Part shown: in pieces, positions 45,922-57,781 of the stretch
Layout: each line of letters opens with the position of its first letter
Position numbering within the stretch: position 1 is the stretch's first letter
Origin: Saururus chinensis
Taxonomy: Eukaryota > Streptophyta > Magnoliopsida > Piperales > Saururaceae
Assembly (NCBI GenBank): GCA_035235625.1
Contig: CP141142.1
Coordinates: 34,606,995 to 34,670,994, forward strand
Reading direction: 5' to 3'
Length of the DNA: 64,000 nt
Notes under the pieces: generated by a model
The model's input: the letters and a program-made list of their open reading frames with translations, nothing else
Database searches by the model: none
What the model was told of the DNA's origin: nothing
Made by a program: the position numbers and the translations under genes

Positions 45922-47833
45922 CGATTATGAGTTCAACATCTCATTCTTGGAAAATAAAGAAAAACTAATAGAACCAGAACTGGCGACAACAGGTGGTCGT
46001 GGGCCACAGACAACTCTACCAAGTGCACCAAAGAAGCACAAAATTTCTTATATGTGGGGGCACTTGAAAAAGAAAGAAGTGTCAACCAAGTTAAACTTGG
46101 ACATATGCTACAACAAGCAGTTTGCAACCATGACAAAACACATCTGAGTATTTCCACCAGTGGCATGGGTCATCTTTCTAGGCACGTCAACAAGTGCCTT
46201 GCGAAGGCCTAAAAATTAGATCCAAGGAAAACATAGTTAGTTAACATTGCTAGCTCATTGACTAGTTTGAGTACTTTTACATACATTGAAAGTACAACTT
46301 AGAGTGAGTTAGCCAAATACATTGTGTAAGCCGAACAACCATTCTCTTTTTCAAATGATAAAAAATTTGAAAGGTATGCAAAGAACACCCTCAACATATA
46401 CTTCCACAAGGTTTTTCATAATACAACTAAGTCATATTGTCTTTAACTCTTCAAGGAATACAAATGTAAGCTCAATGAAACTCTTTTTACAATTCCAAGT
46501 AAAATATTTATTATTTTAGAGATATATGGACCAGTAACCAAAATTTAGGATATAATTGTATTACAGTACATTACATTGATCATGATTGAGTTTTAAATAA
46601 AAGAATTATTACTTTTAATTTATTAGAATCTCTCATACGGGAGTTGTAATTAGTAGGTCTATAATGGAGTCTTTACATGATTATCATATTTATAATATAA
46701 TTCTTTCTATTACCTTAGATAATGCTTCAAATAATAAAAGTGTTATTGATTTTCTTAAATCAAAATTGCGCCCATGTTAGATGAATTTTTTTTTATGTAA
46801 GATGTTCTTGTCATATAATTAATTTATTTGTTGAAGATGCTTTAAATATTGTTCAAGATCATTTAGTAAATATTAGAGACGTGTTAGTATATATTAGTTC
46901 TTCTCTGTCTAGATATCAAGAATTTAGAGATTTATGTAAACAATATAGTAAAATTTGTCTTAGATGTTAAACATAGGTAAAATAGTACTTATTTAATGTT
47001 ATATTCTTGTTATGAATTAAAATAAATTATAATATTATGGTGTGACAATAAGATGCCCGATTCTTTATTATATGATGATGATTTTGAAATTATGAATGTT
47101 TTACACGTTTTTTATGAAGCTAATAAAAAATTATTAGGTATATATTATCCTACTTCTTCTTTAGTTCTTAATCAACTTTATAATATTACTTATATTTTTG
47201 AACTATACAACTAATGATGTATTTAATATGATTGTGTGGCCAATAGATATAAAATATAAAAAATATTAGAAAGAACTTCCTATGATTTTTTGTTTAGGTG
47301 CAATTATGACCCTAAGTTTAAGTGGTCTACATATATTAGTAGAGGGTCTATATAATAATATGACTTTAGAATCTAATAGATATTTTGAAGAAGTTAAAAA
47401 TGTTTTATATTCTTTATATGATACATAGAATCTATATATGGCAGTAGAAGATATAATGCTCCAACTCCTTTTTTAAATGAAAATGACCCTTCTTGGTCAT
47501 TACTTAGTATAAATAAACAAAAATATACTAGTACTACTTGTAATAATGAATTACTTACGTATTTATAATATAATTCTATGAAATTTTTTACCAAAGAAAA
47601 AACAAGTAACTTTAACGTTTTTGTTTAGTGTGGAATACATAAAAAATGTTATCCTGTACTTAGCCACCTTAGCGTGTGATTTACTAACTCCTCTAATGTC
47701 TATAGTAGCTTCAAAGTCTGCTTTTAGTGCTAGAAATAGGGTACTTGATGATCAGAGAAGTCGCTTTGATTCCACAATGGTGGAGTATTGCGTCTGCTTG
47801 AAGAATTGGCTAGATATAAAAAAGAGAGAATAA
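45922..47833 (+). pseudogene. hAT transposase (RICESLEEPER-like), plus-strand copy
   Basis: A BED zinc finger lies at about 46030-46210 (ISYMWGHLKK near the start, GHLSRHVNKC at the end), with the first pair of metal ligands decayed. Later pieces in changing frames read LDNASNNKSVIDFLKS (about 46710), LNIVQDH, ISSSLSRYQ, LDVKHR and NSTYLML. MPDSLLYDDDFEIMNVLHVFY and GIYYPTSSLV follow (DUF4413-like). At 47690-47820 the C-terminal dimerisation domain reads SIVASKSAFSARNRVLDDQR…WLDI. The domain order is complete, but stops and frameshifts are many. It is the same family as the minus-strand copy at 12630-13556. Confidence 0.88.
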
Positions 47834-47971
47834 ACTCCAAAATTAGAAGAAAAGCTACAAGAATACTTTAATGAACTTCTAATATTTTAGAAAGTTCAAA
47901 TATATATATTTTTTAGACTCTTAGAATATATTTGCAGTCTTGTAGAAACATGTTAATGTGAAAGTGTAAAT

Positions 47972-49049
47972 TAGGGCTGTAAATGAGCCGAGCTAGCTCG
48001 TGAGCAAACTCGGCTCGGTTAGGCTCGGCTCGAGTTAAACTCGACTCGAATCAGGCTTGACTCGAACTCGATTTGAGCTCGAATAAGTTTGAGCCGAGTT
48101 TGAGCCGACCCCTGCTCGACTCGGCTCGGCTCGAATAAAACTCGAACTCGATGCTACTCGGCTCGAGCTCGAGCTCGAACTCGAATATGATTTTAAAATT
48201 ATATATAAATAATGTATATATATGCATATTTTATATAAACATAATTGTTAATTTAAATACATATTTATAACATACTCCCTCCATTCTTAGATCAATAGCT
48301 CTATTTGATTAGTTCATTTTGAAAATTTTAATTGAGTTATTAATCTAAGATGAATGGAATATATAAAACGACATATAATCACATATTTATATACTAATAC
48401 TATGTATCGTATTGATATATGAGACCCGTTTATATGAGTCAAGGCTCACTCACGACTATGTGGGTATAGATGTCATACATCATCATATTACGATATAAGA
48501 ACACACGTAACTCGGGAGGTAGATTAGTTTATGTCTTCTTGCGCATTTGGATCTCAATCTTGCCTAAATAATTTTTATTTTTTACATCTTTTTTAGTGAT
48601 TATATGTACATTAAGAGAGAAAAATCATAATGTTGCATTTTTTTAGCATATGTAACTAAAACTTATTTGTCATAGTTTTCTTCTTTCATAGTGACTATAA
48701 TCAAATATTCACAGTGTAGTCGTAATACTTGTTGAAGTATATTAATTAATATTTAATAATAAAAATATATTAGTATATGTGATACTTCATATACTTTATA
48801 TTTATATATAGATTATTTTTATTTTTTTAGTTCGAGCCCAGTTCGAGCCAAGGCTTATGATTCACTTATTCAAGTTCGAGCTCGAGCTCGAGCTCGAGCT
48901 AAGCTTTGGATTTCTAAATTGAGCCGAGCTCGAGCTAAAAGGTTCGAGTTTATTCAAGCTTCGAGCTGAGCTTGAGCCGAGCTTTAGCAGTTCAAGCTCG
49001 AGCCGAAACAGCTTAATACTCGGCTCAGCTCGGCTCGTTAACACCCCTA
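47972..49049. mobile_element. Non-autonomous hAT element, 1078 bp, perfect 8-bp TSD
   Basis: The left TIR TAGGGCTGTAAATGAGCCGA matches the right TIR, which read inward is TAGGGGTGTTAACGAGCCGA. The TSD GTGTAAAT lies at 47964-47971 and 49050-49057. Both subterminal regions are packed with GAGCTCG/CTCGGCTCG repeats (48000-48185 and 48835-49035). It encodes no transposase. A short Stowaway-like MITE sits at about 48272-48363. Confidence 0.95.
48272..48363. mobile_element. Stowaway-like MITE, about 90 bp
   Basis: CTCCCTCCATTCTTAGAT and the inverted ATCTAAGATGAATGGAAT form the TIR, with TA at the ends. It is the same general type as the MITE at about 52778-52970. Confidence 0.7.
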
Positions 49050-49374
49050 GTGTAAATGATAGATAGGTAGTTGGTGCTAACATATAATTAGGATGTACTC
49101 ATATTATAGTAAATCACAATTTTTACCTCTTTAAGAATTAAATTTTTATAAATATATAGTATTATATAAATTTTCATTAATTTATATTTTTTTAAAAAAT
49201 TGAAAAGGGCCTGTGAGCCAGCCTAAATTGACACTTCGGGCCTGAGGAATATGCTAGGCCTTGGTTTGGTAATGAGGTATGGGCCCAGCCCTCATGCGGG
49301 CCTCCAATGGGCCTGAGCCGCGCCCGGCTCTGCCCATACCCAAAGTGTCCAGGTTGGAGACCTCAACATTTGGC

Positions 49375-49800
49375 CATCGCCAATACTGAGGACAACTTAA
49401 GGAAGCTTATATGATGCTCATCTTGGCTTATTTAAAGACACGTAATGAAGTTGTTTTTCAAAATAAGTGGGCTTCTATTAAAGTTATAAAAGGACAATTT
49501 GTGAAGCTTTTAAAATTGCATAGAATTATCTGCTGCCAAAGGAATTGAGCCCAGTATCCTTGTCATCCCTCGAAAGACTTGTTCATTCGATGGAGGCCAA
49601 CCCCTTTTGATGCTATCTGCTTAAACTTTGATCGTGCTTACAGAAGAAGTTCTAGACTTGCTTCTGCTCGGGCTGTTATCCATGATGCTTATGGAGAATT
49701 CATTGTTGGTCCAGTTCTTCTTTCACTTCATTCAGCTCTTGTTGCATAAGGATATACTTGATTATTGGGTGTCCATCTATTATCTAGACGTTGTGTGCTT
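49375..49800 (+). pseudogene. LINE ORF2 RNase H domain, continuation of 40690-42205
   Basis: At about 49588 the frame reads WRPTPFDAICLNFDRAYRR, then ARAVIHDAYGEFIVGPV, which matches the plant L1 RNase H (RVT_3) pattern W-x-P-P…K-x-N-F-D-G…G-x-V-I-R-D. Frames then break. It lies immediately to the right of the hAT element, as expected if that element split one LINE. Confidence 0.75.
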
Positions 49801-51050
49801 TTGTCTTCTTTCATTGTCTTCTTCTGTCCAAAGAAAATAGAAAGATCGGAGGCTAGTGGCTGCTGGCTGCTGATCATAACGGATATCTCATCAAAACCCT
49901 AGAGCTCCTTGATCGGACTAGGTAGAAAAATGGAACCACAATGAAGAGACAAATATGTCATATGCTCTTCCTCAACATTAAACAGTTCAATGCTTGATCA
50001 CGACATGAGATCAAATCGTTTGATTGCGCCATTGCACTTGTCATGCCGAACTTTGTTTGTGGCCATGAAAAGTGTGATGAAAACTAGGTGGTCCTTCATT
50101 CAGGTAATATTCAATAATGGCCTCATCAATGGCTAGCTAGATTCTCTCTAAGTGGAAACTTCTTGGCGTTTGTCCCCCCACCAAACGCCTCTTTGGACTT
50201 AAAAACTGGTGGACGACATAATTTAAAGACCCACAATGTTCTTTTGGAGTGTGGACTCATGTGAGCATACCAAAGTGGGGGATTTTAATTTGAATGGGTT
50301 TTGTACAATAAAAGTTACATTTTTTTCTTTATGTCATTACTACCTTCATCTAATTAAAACAATATGATATTTAAATGCGCACCTCAATGAGCCCCCTATT
50401 ACATAAGAGTAAGTGAGGTTTTTGTTCCTATGCACTTATATGCGATAGGGAACTTATTTTGGGCTTATTACATATGGATGCATCTAAATATCTTCCATAA
50501 ATATTAGTTACTAACCTCAGGCAATGAAGAGTTACGACCATTTGTAAACATAATTTGAAGAATTCAAATTTAGCCTTTGAACTTATCCCACCTCCTTTAT
50601 CAAAGGCAAGGTTGGCTTGACCCCTAGGTAACTTAGGCAGCCGACCCCTAAGCAACTTAGGCAGTTGCCTAGGGCCCCACCAAATACAAGGGCGCAAACA
50701 AATACCACAAAAAATCATACGCACCAATAAACACCACAAAAAAATTCTACAACGCATGATTCATTAAATATATTTTTTTAGAAAACTAAAAAAACATTGT
50801 ATTATTGCATGCTATGTGACCCTTTTATATACAATAGATATAGATTATCACTTAGCATATGAATTGCTTTTTTTAAAAAAAAATTAAAATGCCCACTTAA
50901 CATATGGGTTTTCATTTTAGCCTTGAAATTTACGAAACCCAAGCCCCAACTCTTTCACACATTTTATAGATCTTACTATTTTACCAAGACCCCAAATTTC
51001 TTACAACAACATTGATATCTCTCTCACTTTTCAAATATAATTAACTTTTC
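49801..51050. other. LINE 3' tail and AT-rich unassigned DNA
   Basis: The part to about 50340 may be LINE 3' UTR (GTACAATAAAAGTTACA near its end). From 50600 to 50700, CTTAGGCAG and CCTAGGGCCCC motifs look like a decayed hAT-type MITE end. A possible inverted partner is TTAGGCCTCAAATTTTATTG near 51550. I could not fix ends. No gene is visible. Confidence 0.35.
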
Positions 51051-51054
51051 TTAC

Positions 51055-51212
51055 TTTTATATTAATAGCTCCATTTTATTCAATTTAAAAAGTTTGGTAC
51101 TTAAAAAATAAAATTATAAACTTATTTTTCCTCTCTAATATGTGGGTTTTACCATTTAATAAAAATTATTATTTTTAAATATAACTATTATTATAGGAAA
51201 GAGAGAGTATAA
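51055..51212. mobile_element. Degenerate Stowaway-like MITE
   Basis: This is a diverged copy of the element at 52778-52970. It shares the order TATTAATAG, CTCCATTTTATT, GGTACTTAAAAAA, TAAACTTATTTTT, TTTTACCATTTAATAAAAATT and AAATATAACTATTA. Confidence 0.7.
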
Positions 51213-52770
51213 TAGAGCAAAGAAATAATTTCTAATATATGTAAGAAAGAAAAATAAGTCGCTTATTAATTAGCTTAACAAGTGAAATGTATGGAGGTTT
51301 CTAAGAATTGGGGGGGTTTGGGGAAGGGTTTCCTCATTTTGTTAAAATAGCTTATGTGTATAATTTGATATGTGCTTAGTTAAATTAATATATTATTTTT
51401 ATAAAAAATAAACTCTTGATAAATTTATTGAAGTAATAAAGAAGATATTTGAGAAATTTAAAACTAGTAATTGAACAACTAATTTTAATAAATATTTTAT
51501 TACATTAATTTATCAAATTAAATGTTAAAAACATTTATCTAAGATTTCCCGTTAGGCCTCAAATTTTATTGAGCCGACCCTAATGCCTATAAACTGCCAA
51601 ACGCTATCACGATTTGACTAACCTAGGTACACACTTCTAGTTTCCGTGACTCATCCAAATCCTTTGTTTTTTTAACCTGTCTGCCACCCATTATTTATAA
51701 ATAATAAAAATACCCTAAGGTTCACCCTCCCGTTTAGGTTTATAGTTTGATAGTTAAAAAAATGGTTTTAGTCCTCAGCGGCAGTTAGGGTTGCCTAACA
51801 GGCCAAGACTACGTTTGAAATGGTTGTCACCCAGCATTGGAGATGCTTCATATAGCACTTCTTGGCAGTGTTTAAGACTTGCATGAGGTTTTGCTGCACT
51901 TGCTGCACAATACACTTAAAAGAGTTCATTTTATACAAGAAAATTGCATGACCCTGCTAGAACTATGCCAATGTCTCATTGAACATAAATGACATAATAA
52001 TTTTTTTTGTGGGTAAAGGAAACAACATAAAAATCAAATTAAACAAGAAAATGGTCGTTGCTGAAATTTTAAACGTAAGGTGACATGATTTTGAGGGCAA
52101 TGACAAGGTTATATAAAGGAGATAGACCTTTGTCTTTCACTTAGATGATATTCCGTTTGGTAAATCTAAATTTGATTCAGATACTTGCTGGATTGGGAAG
52201 AGGTACTTTAGTTACTCTAATCACTTTCAGCAGATTCATTTAGTTTTATGGGGTCCTTTACTTTCTTATATAAATCCCACCTAGTTTAGAGCAGTTATAA
52301 TTCTATTGAAAGGACAGAGAGATCAAGTGGTGATTTGAAGCAAAGTTTGCAAGTTTGACGTGATCATGATGACCTTTTTATTATTCCTTGTAGCTTCTAC
52401 ATCCACTAACTTAGCCACCTCTTTACCGCAGATAGGCAGGCTATATAATATTCCACCCTTTTTAATTGATTTATATCATGTGATTTGAACTTTATCTGCC
52501 TACCTGCCTGTTGACACTCGTAGCCGCACATTGTTCAACACCACGTTGTCTCTATCCTCCCATCAATTTATGCTGATTAGAATGCAATGGCTATTAAGAC
52601 TCAAATCAAACGGAACCAAAAATCAAATAAGTATTATAATCGAAACTAAGATATGCATTCTGCATAGAAATCCAAACGAACTTCCTTGGCTGAACTTGTG
52701 CAGCCAAAAAGTTCGCTTTGTCAAAGCTTCTTGTGCCACATTTCTTTGCTCCTTCATGGAAACGCAATCA
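51213..52770. other. No recognisable gene
   Basis: AT-rich DNA. I see no conserved domain on either strand, and open frames are short. Confidence 0.5.
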
Positions 52771-52775
52771 ATCCT

Positions 52776-52970
52776 CCCTCCGTCCTAGATTAATAGTTCT
52801 ATTTGGCAAAAAAAAAGTTTCATATTAATAGTTTTATTTTGTTTAATTTAAATAATTGGGTACTTAAAAAAAGGTATTATAAGTTTATTTTTTCTTCTTT
52901 TAAATGTAAGTTTTACAATTTAATAAAAATTAATTTTTTAAATATAACTATTAATATTAGATGGAAAGAG
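52776..52970. mobile_element. Stowaway-like MITE, about 195 bp
   Basis: The left TIR CTCCCTCCGTCCTAGATTAATAG pairs with the right CTATTAATATTAGATGGAAAGAG read in reverse. The ends are flanked by AT/TA dinucleotides. CTCCCTCCGT is the classic Stowaway terminus. Confidence 0.85.
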
Positions 52971-53093
52971 TATTTTATTAATAGTTAGGGCATTGCGTGC
53001 TATCTTGGCTTGTATTTAAAGCAACCTTGTTAATGTTGTGCAATTCCCAGTTAGTTGTTTGGACTCCTTACAGTGGATTCAGTATGTTTCTAT

Positions 53094-53918
53094 GAATGCG
53101 GCTATTTCTCCCCTAGTTTTTACTCAAGCCCCCCATACGTTACACACCCCCAAAAAATTAAATAAATTACTAAATAACCCTCGTCCCTACTATTCATTTT
53201 AATTTTATTTTTGCTCTTTTATTTCCCCAATATTCCCCCTTCGACGTGAGCTCTTCCATCTATCCCCGTCGCTTGTGGCTCTTCTTCCTCAACCATTTCC
53301 TTCTCCTCCCTCACTTTGTGGCTCATCTTTCATGATATTTTTTACTTTCCCCCTTGCCTTGCTACTTATCTGGAAATTTTCTAAATGATTTCTAGCGGGG
53401 GAGAAGGGGGGGGGGGGAGGGGGTGGTTACCGCAAAAATATACAGAATTTGTCGGAGAACTACGGTCTATATACAATAAGTTTTATTTGGCAGATGGTAT
53501 CCCCAGCCAAGAAACCGTCAGAATTTTTTGAAACTTCTAGATGGTTTTTGGCAGGGAGAGGTCACCACCACAATATATAGACATTGATGATGAATTTTCT
53601 ACTTTGTATAATGTAGTTTTATTTGTTGGGGGGTACCTCCACTCACGAAACTTTTAAAAGTTTTTTAAACTTCTGAAAAACTCTTGGCGGGAGGTGGTCA
53701 CCGTCACAATATACAGAACTTGACGGGGACCTAAGGCCTCCGTCCAAATCATTTTTATTTGATGGAGGGTACCACCCACCAAAAAACCTCTAAAAGTTTT
53801 GAGGTGTTGGGGTGGCATGAGTAAAATTATGGGGGGTATTGAGTTGTAAAAAAAAAATACTTATTATTTTTTGTGGTGGGGGGCTCTAAGTATTTTTTGG
53901 GGGGAAATAGACGCGTTC
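53094..53918. mobile_element. Mutator-like non-autonomous element, 825 bp, 10-bp TSD
   Basis: The TIR GAATGCGGCTATTTCTCCCC is the approximate inverse of the right end GGGGGGAAATAGACGCGTTC, and the match extends to about 45 bp. The direct repeat ATGTTTCTAT flanks it perfectly (53084-53093 and 53919-53928), in the 8-11-bp range of Mutator-like elements. The interior has three imperfect units of about 140 bp. No transposase is present. Confidence 0.9.
53405..53800. repeat. Tandem repeat of about 140 bp, three units
   Basis: Each unit includes GGTCACCRYCACAATATA, TTTTATTTG and a GGGTACC-like stretch, with an AAACTTCT end. It is internal to the Mutator-like element. G-runs at the start may be a homopolymer. 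Confidence 0.75.
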
Positions 53919-54402
53919 ATGTTTCTATTTAGATTGTTATTTTTAATTAATATGTCCAGCATGGATTATGGGTCCATGCTGTCTTTTAATCCAAGCATTG
54001 TAAATGCCTGTTAAAAAATGATGCATTTTAAACCATAAATTCCAAACATTACCATGACATAATATAATGTTCATTTTGTTTTAATAAAATTATTTTATTA
54101 TAAAATATTAAATAAGACACTTGATATAGCTTGGATGAAAAGAGTAGGACTGGATTGAGTTCAAATCTCGACTCCATTGGCCACTCACTATAGGGATTAT
54201 ATCCCAACCTAGTGCATATAATGTGTGAGTGTTGTATTTCTCGAAGGGGATACAATGATCTAAGAGGTTGATTGTCATTCCCCTTTTAAAGACTTGGACA
54301 CTAATGTTAATAAAAAATACTTTACTATAGTATATATAATATGCATTTACATGTTATTCTTTTTGCTAAAAAAATGCCATCATTCACATGAACATTTACA
54401 AA

Positions 54403-54522
<120 letters not shown>

Positions 54523-54920
54523 CCACAGTAGCCAATATTACATATTCCCTAGTTTTTAACTACAAATTCTACATTACCTATTCTAGGACAAAACTACAAA
54601 TACTGTCAGGTAACAATGAATTTTAGATTACACAATAGTGTACTTTATAGTGTACTTAAGCACACAATATCTAACCTATCATGTACAATAAAAAGAATAT
54701 TGTGTTAAATAAAAACACGATATTTATAATATCACATAACTAATTATGCGAAATACAAAAGCGATATCATACTAATTCTTTTTAGCATAAATTAAATAAC
54801 ACGACTTTTATAAATATAGTGTCATCGATGACATGATATAATTAATTTGTAAGCATGTAATTGAATACACAATGTCAAGTTATATTGGATATTGATTAAC
54901 ACATTAATATCCATTATAGA

Positions 54921-55800
54921 TTGGGAAAATCGGGATATTTTAACTCAACAAATCTATGTCACACATCGTACAACAATCTAAAGCCTACAGAATATGTGAA
55001 AGAAGTCAATCATCATGGATGTAAAGAAATGCCGCCAACAATGGGCATGATAAGGACTTCATTTGATAACTATGGACCCCCATACAGCCTTGGGAATTAT
55101 GACGACCGGGAATTTGAAGAAGTGGAGGGTGGTGATCAATGGAATGAGAATGATATAATTGTCATAGAAAGTATGTCAGATCATGAAGAATTTGGACACA
55201 ACAAAGTACCTAATAATATTTACATTGAGGCCGAGGCAGAGTAGGAGACAGTTGATGATCTCAACCTGTTGAAACCGAATATTGGTGAGGGCAAGTTAAT
55301 GACTGAAAGTTTGCAAGCAAAGGACTACCAGAATCTAACCAAAGGACTATCAGAATTTACTCCAAATGGGGGCACGTTTCCTAAGCCTAGTACATTTCAA
55401 GAGGTTTTGATCGACCTTGCAATAAAGGCAAATTCCACATATTGTATTGTGGATGAGAATAAAAATACATACACCGCAAAGTGCTCCAACCAGTCTTGTA
55501 AATGGTACATAAGGGCTTCAAACACAGGAAATCATGTGACTGTGACAAGGTTAGTGCCCGACCATTCATGTGGAACTCAAAGGAAGTCAACTGACCATCC
55601 TCTAGCATCGCACCTTTTGATTGCAAGAAAATGTTATGGGTTATTAAAGATTTAATAGTTATTACACCGAAAAGTATAGCAAGATATATTTCAAAGCACT
55701 AGGGTATAATAATGAACTACAATAAATGTTGGCATGCAGGTAATGCAAACCTATGATATTCCTTGAATCGTGTTTTCAAAAATATGACATTTGAATATTA
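54921..55800 (+). pseudogene. MULE transposase N-terminal region
   Basis: There is an acidic N-terminal stretch (54921-55240), then a stop. The frame at 55269-55655 carries the plant MuDR DNA-binding domain: FQEVLIDLAIKANSTY, then CSNQSCKWYIRAS and VPDHSCG (C-C-H-C pattern). Further on (55650-55800), in shifted frames, it reads ITPKSIARYIS and NKCWHAGNAN, collinear with the minus-strand remnant at 38887-39069. The catalytic core is missing. Confidence 0.8.
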
Positions 55801-55999
55801 CGTGTTATTAGTCACACGGGGTTGTTATGGTCTCATTTTCTTACAGCACGGCCTATTTGCCATCGTGTTAGCATGAACACAATGATTACATAGTTTAGGT
55901 TTACAAAAACATGACTACTAATCTTGTTGTGTTCTTGGGAACACGACCTTCTAACTTGTCATTTAATCTATATGAGGATGTTAACTACTTAAAATCTAG

Positions 56000-56265
56000 T
56001 CGTGCAAGTAAAGCACTCAGTGATTTAATAAGAATTTTCTCTAGCTACTTCCCTGCAAAGAACCTTTTGAAGAATTTTTCCTTGCCTTGGGCAGCCTTCT
56101 TGTCACCATTATCCAACTTGATCAGGTTTCCTTTCACCTTCAAGTTCATCATCAATGCAAGTTCTTCCACAGTAAGGGGTAGTATTTTTCCCCGAATGTT
56201 GAACACCTCTTTTGATTTGTCCTAACACTCACCTATTAGAACATCTAGGAGTGGCTTGAAGATAA
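56000..56265 (-). pseudogene. Fragment similar to the MULE-associated DUF1985/Ulp1-type ORF
   Basis: The minus strand can be read as VFNIRGKILPLTVEELALMM, followed by a NLIKLDNGDKKAA-type Lys/Asp-rich stretch with stops. The F-x-x-x-G-K-x-x-x-L-T-x-E-E-x-A-L pattern resembles the DUF1985 or plant-mobile-domain region found with Ulp1-like proteases in some MULEs. The match is by eye only and the identity is tentative. Confidence 0.3.
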
Positions 56266-56364
56266 TGATTTGCTCGCAATGGTAGACTGGGTAGAATCTA
56301 GTCTCCTCCAAAATTGCATTGCATCACAACCTCAATTAACCGAAGTCTTTTGATAGTCGAAGTC

Positions 56365-57776
56365 TGATCGTTTATAATTAAACCCTTTGCAAGTGTACAA
56401 GGTAATTGTACTAGGATAAGTATTTAAGGGTTGTCGAACCTCAGGGACGGATGGATTATCACTAAATCTAAAAAGGAATTTGCTGATTGAAAATTAAAAC
56501 AAACTTAAACTTAAATTAAACAAAAGAAAGAAATCAACTAGTTTAAAAGCAAGAGATTAATATGATAGAATTTACTTAGGAAATTGAATCCACTATAGAA
56601 CCATAACAATTCCTTAACTCTTAATCTAAATCTAGTGTGAACATGAATAAGTACTCTCAGCTACAAGCTAGAATTACTTCAAAAAGAATCATTAATTAAC
56701 TTCCATGGCATGAACTATCTTCGACAATAGCACGAATCATCTACACTAAACTAGCTATAGGCATGACCCGTCTAATCTTAGTATAACTCATCCAAGTCAT
56801 TAATTATCTGAACATTAAAACTATTGTATGACCATCTCATCTAAATCACAGAAATTAGAATCGATGAAAATATCAAAACTACATCAATCTATCATCTACA
56901 AGACAATAAATCAATATAGACTTGAATAAACATGAAAAACTCTTCCATTAAAAAGGAAATCCATATCATACAATTGTCATCATTCACAACTGAGATCTAA
57001 ATTAAAAAGAAAAGAAACTGAAACTTATCTATAGCTTCATCAACTCCTAAGTAAAAGAAAAGTCTAGCCTTCCATTGTAGAAGAAAGCACTTGAATCACC
57101 ATTGAAAGCTTTGAGTCCTCTTCCATCTTCTTCTTCCTTTTTCTCCTCTTAAAATCTACTAGAATCCCCCCAATTTTAAGCCAAATATGTCTTTTTATAG
57201 GCATAAGTTCCGTAGGAAGAAGTCTAATATGAAAAGGATTGAAATTTGGGTCAAACAAGGAAACTGCACGTTATGCCGATCGATCGCCCTGCATGCCCGA
57301 TCGATCTCTTACACTGTATTTTCATCTGATTTCACGTTATCCCGATCGATCGCCCTGCATGCCCGATCGATCGGCTACAGTGTTTCTGTTTTCCTGGACT
57401 CTGTTCATTAAGCTTTCCTTCGTGTCCATATTAATTTCTAACTTGTTTATAACTCCGAAAAGTTGTCCAAATCACTTTAAAGCATGTGAAGACTATTTTC
57501 AAGCATTTCAAACATCGTCCAAGTACTTCGATAAGCGCACTTTACCTACAAAACATAAAATACCATATTTTAGACATGTAGAATATATTTAAAATTCCAT
57601 CTTAATTTAAATACATTTCTAAACTACTAATAACTACAAAATCATTAATAATTAAACTAAAATACTAATATCTATCTTAATCTAAATAAACTATAAATAA
57701 CACTAAATTAACCTAATCTATACTAGCAAATAAGGTAAAAAGGCATATAAAATAGTTATAGATTTCATACTTATCA
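56365..57776 (-). mobile_element. Solo LTR (family B), 1412 bp, TSD AAGTC
   Basis: It starts TGATCGTTTATAATT and ends TTTCATACTTATCA. The perfect TSD AAGTC lies at 56360-56364 and 57777-57781. In minus orientation it begins TGATAAGTATGAAATC. It is the complete counterpart of 1779-3165 and has no internal region. Around 57275-57375 two direct units of about 75 bp carry GATCGATCG palindromes. Confidence 0.93.
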
Positions 57777-57781
57777 AAGTC

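Larger units (their letters stand above)
42223..49340 (+). mobile_element. RICESLEEPER-like hAT element inserted in a LINE
   Basis: The left end is near TAGTGATGGGGCATGACCCGG. The right end is near CCCGGCTCTGCCCATACCC, an approximate inverted pair. Inside are a hAT transposase and two younger insertions. The LINE zf-RVT region lies just left and the LINE RNase H just right, so the whole block is an insertion of about 7.1 kb. Without the nested elements it is about 3.1 kb. The exact ends and the 8-bp TSD are not clear to me. Confidence 0.7.
54640..56364 (+). mobile_element. Decayed MULE, left part
   Basis: It starts with a run of palindromic AACACGAT/ATCGTGTT motifs (54640-54910), then carries transposase N-terminal sequence (54921-55800), then further motif copies (55790-55950) and the minus-strand fragment at 56000-56260. 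It is interrupted by the solo LTR at 56365-57776. Motif-rich DNA resumes to about 58270. Element ends were not found. Confidence 0.5.
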
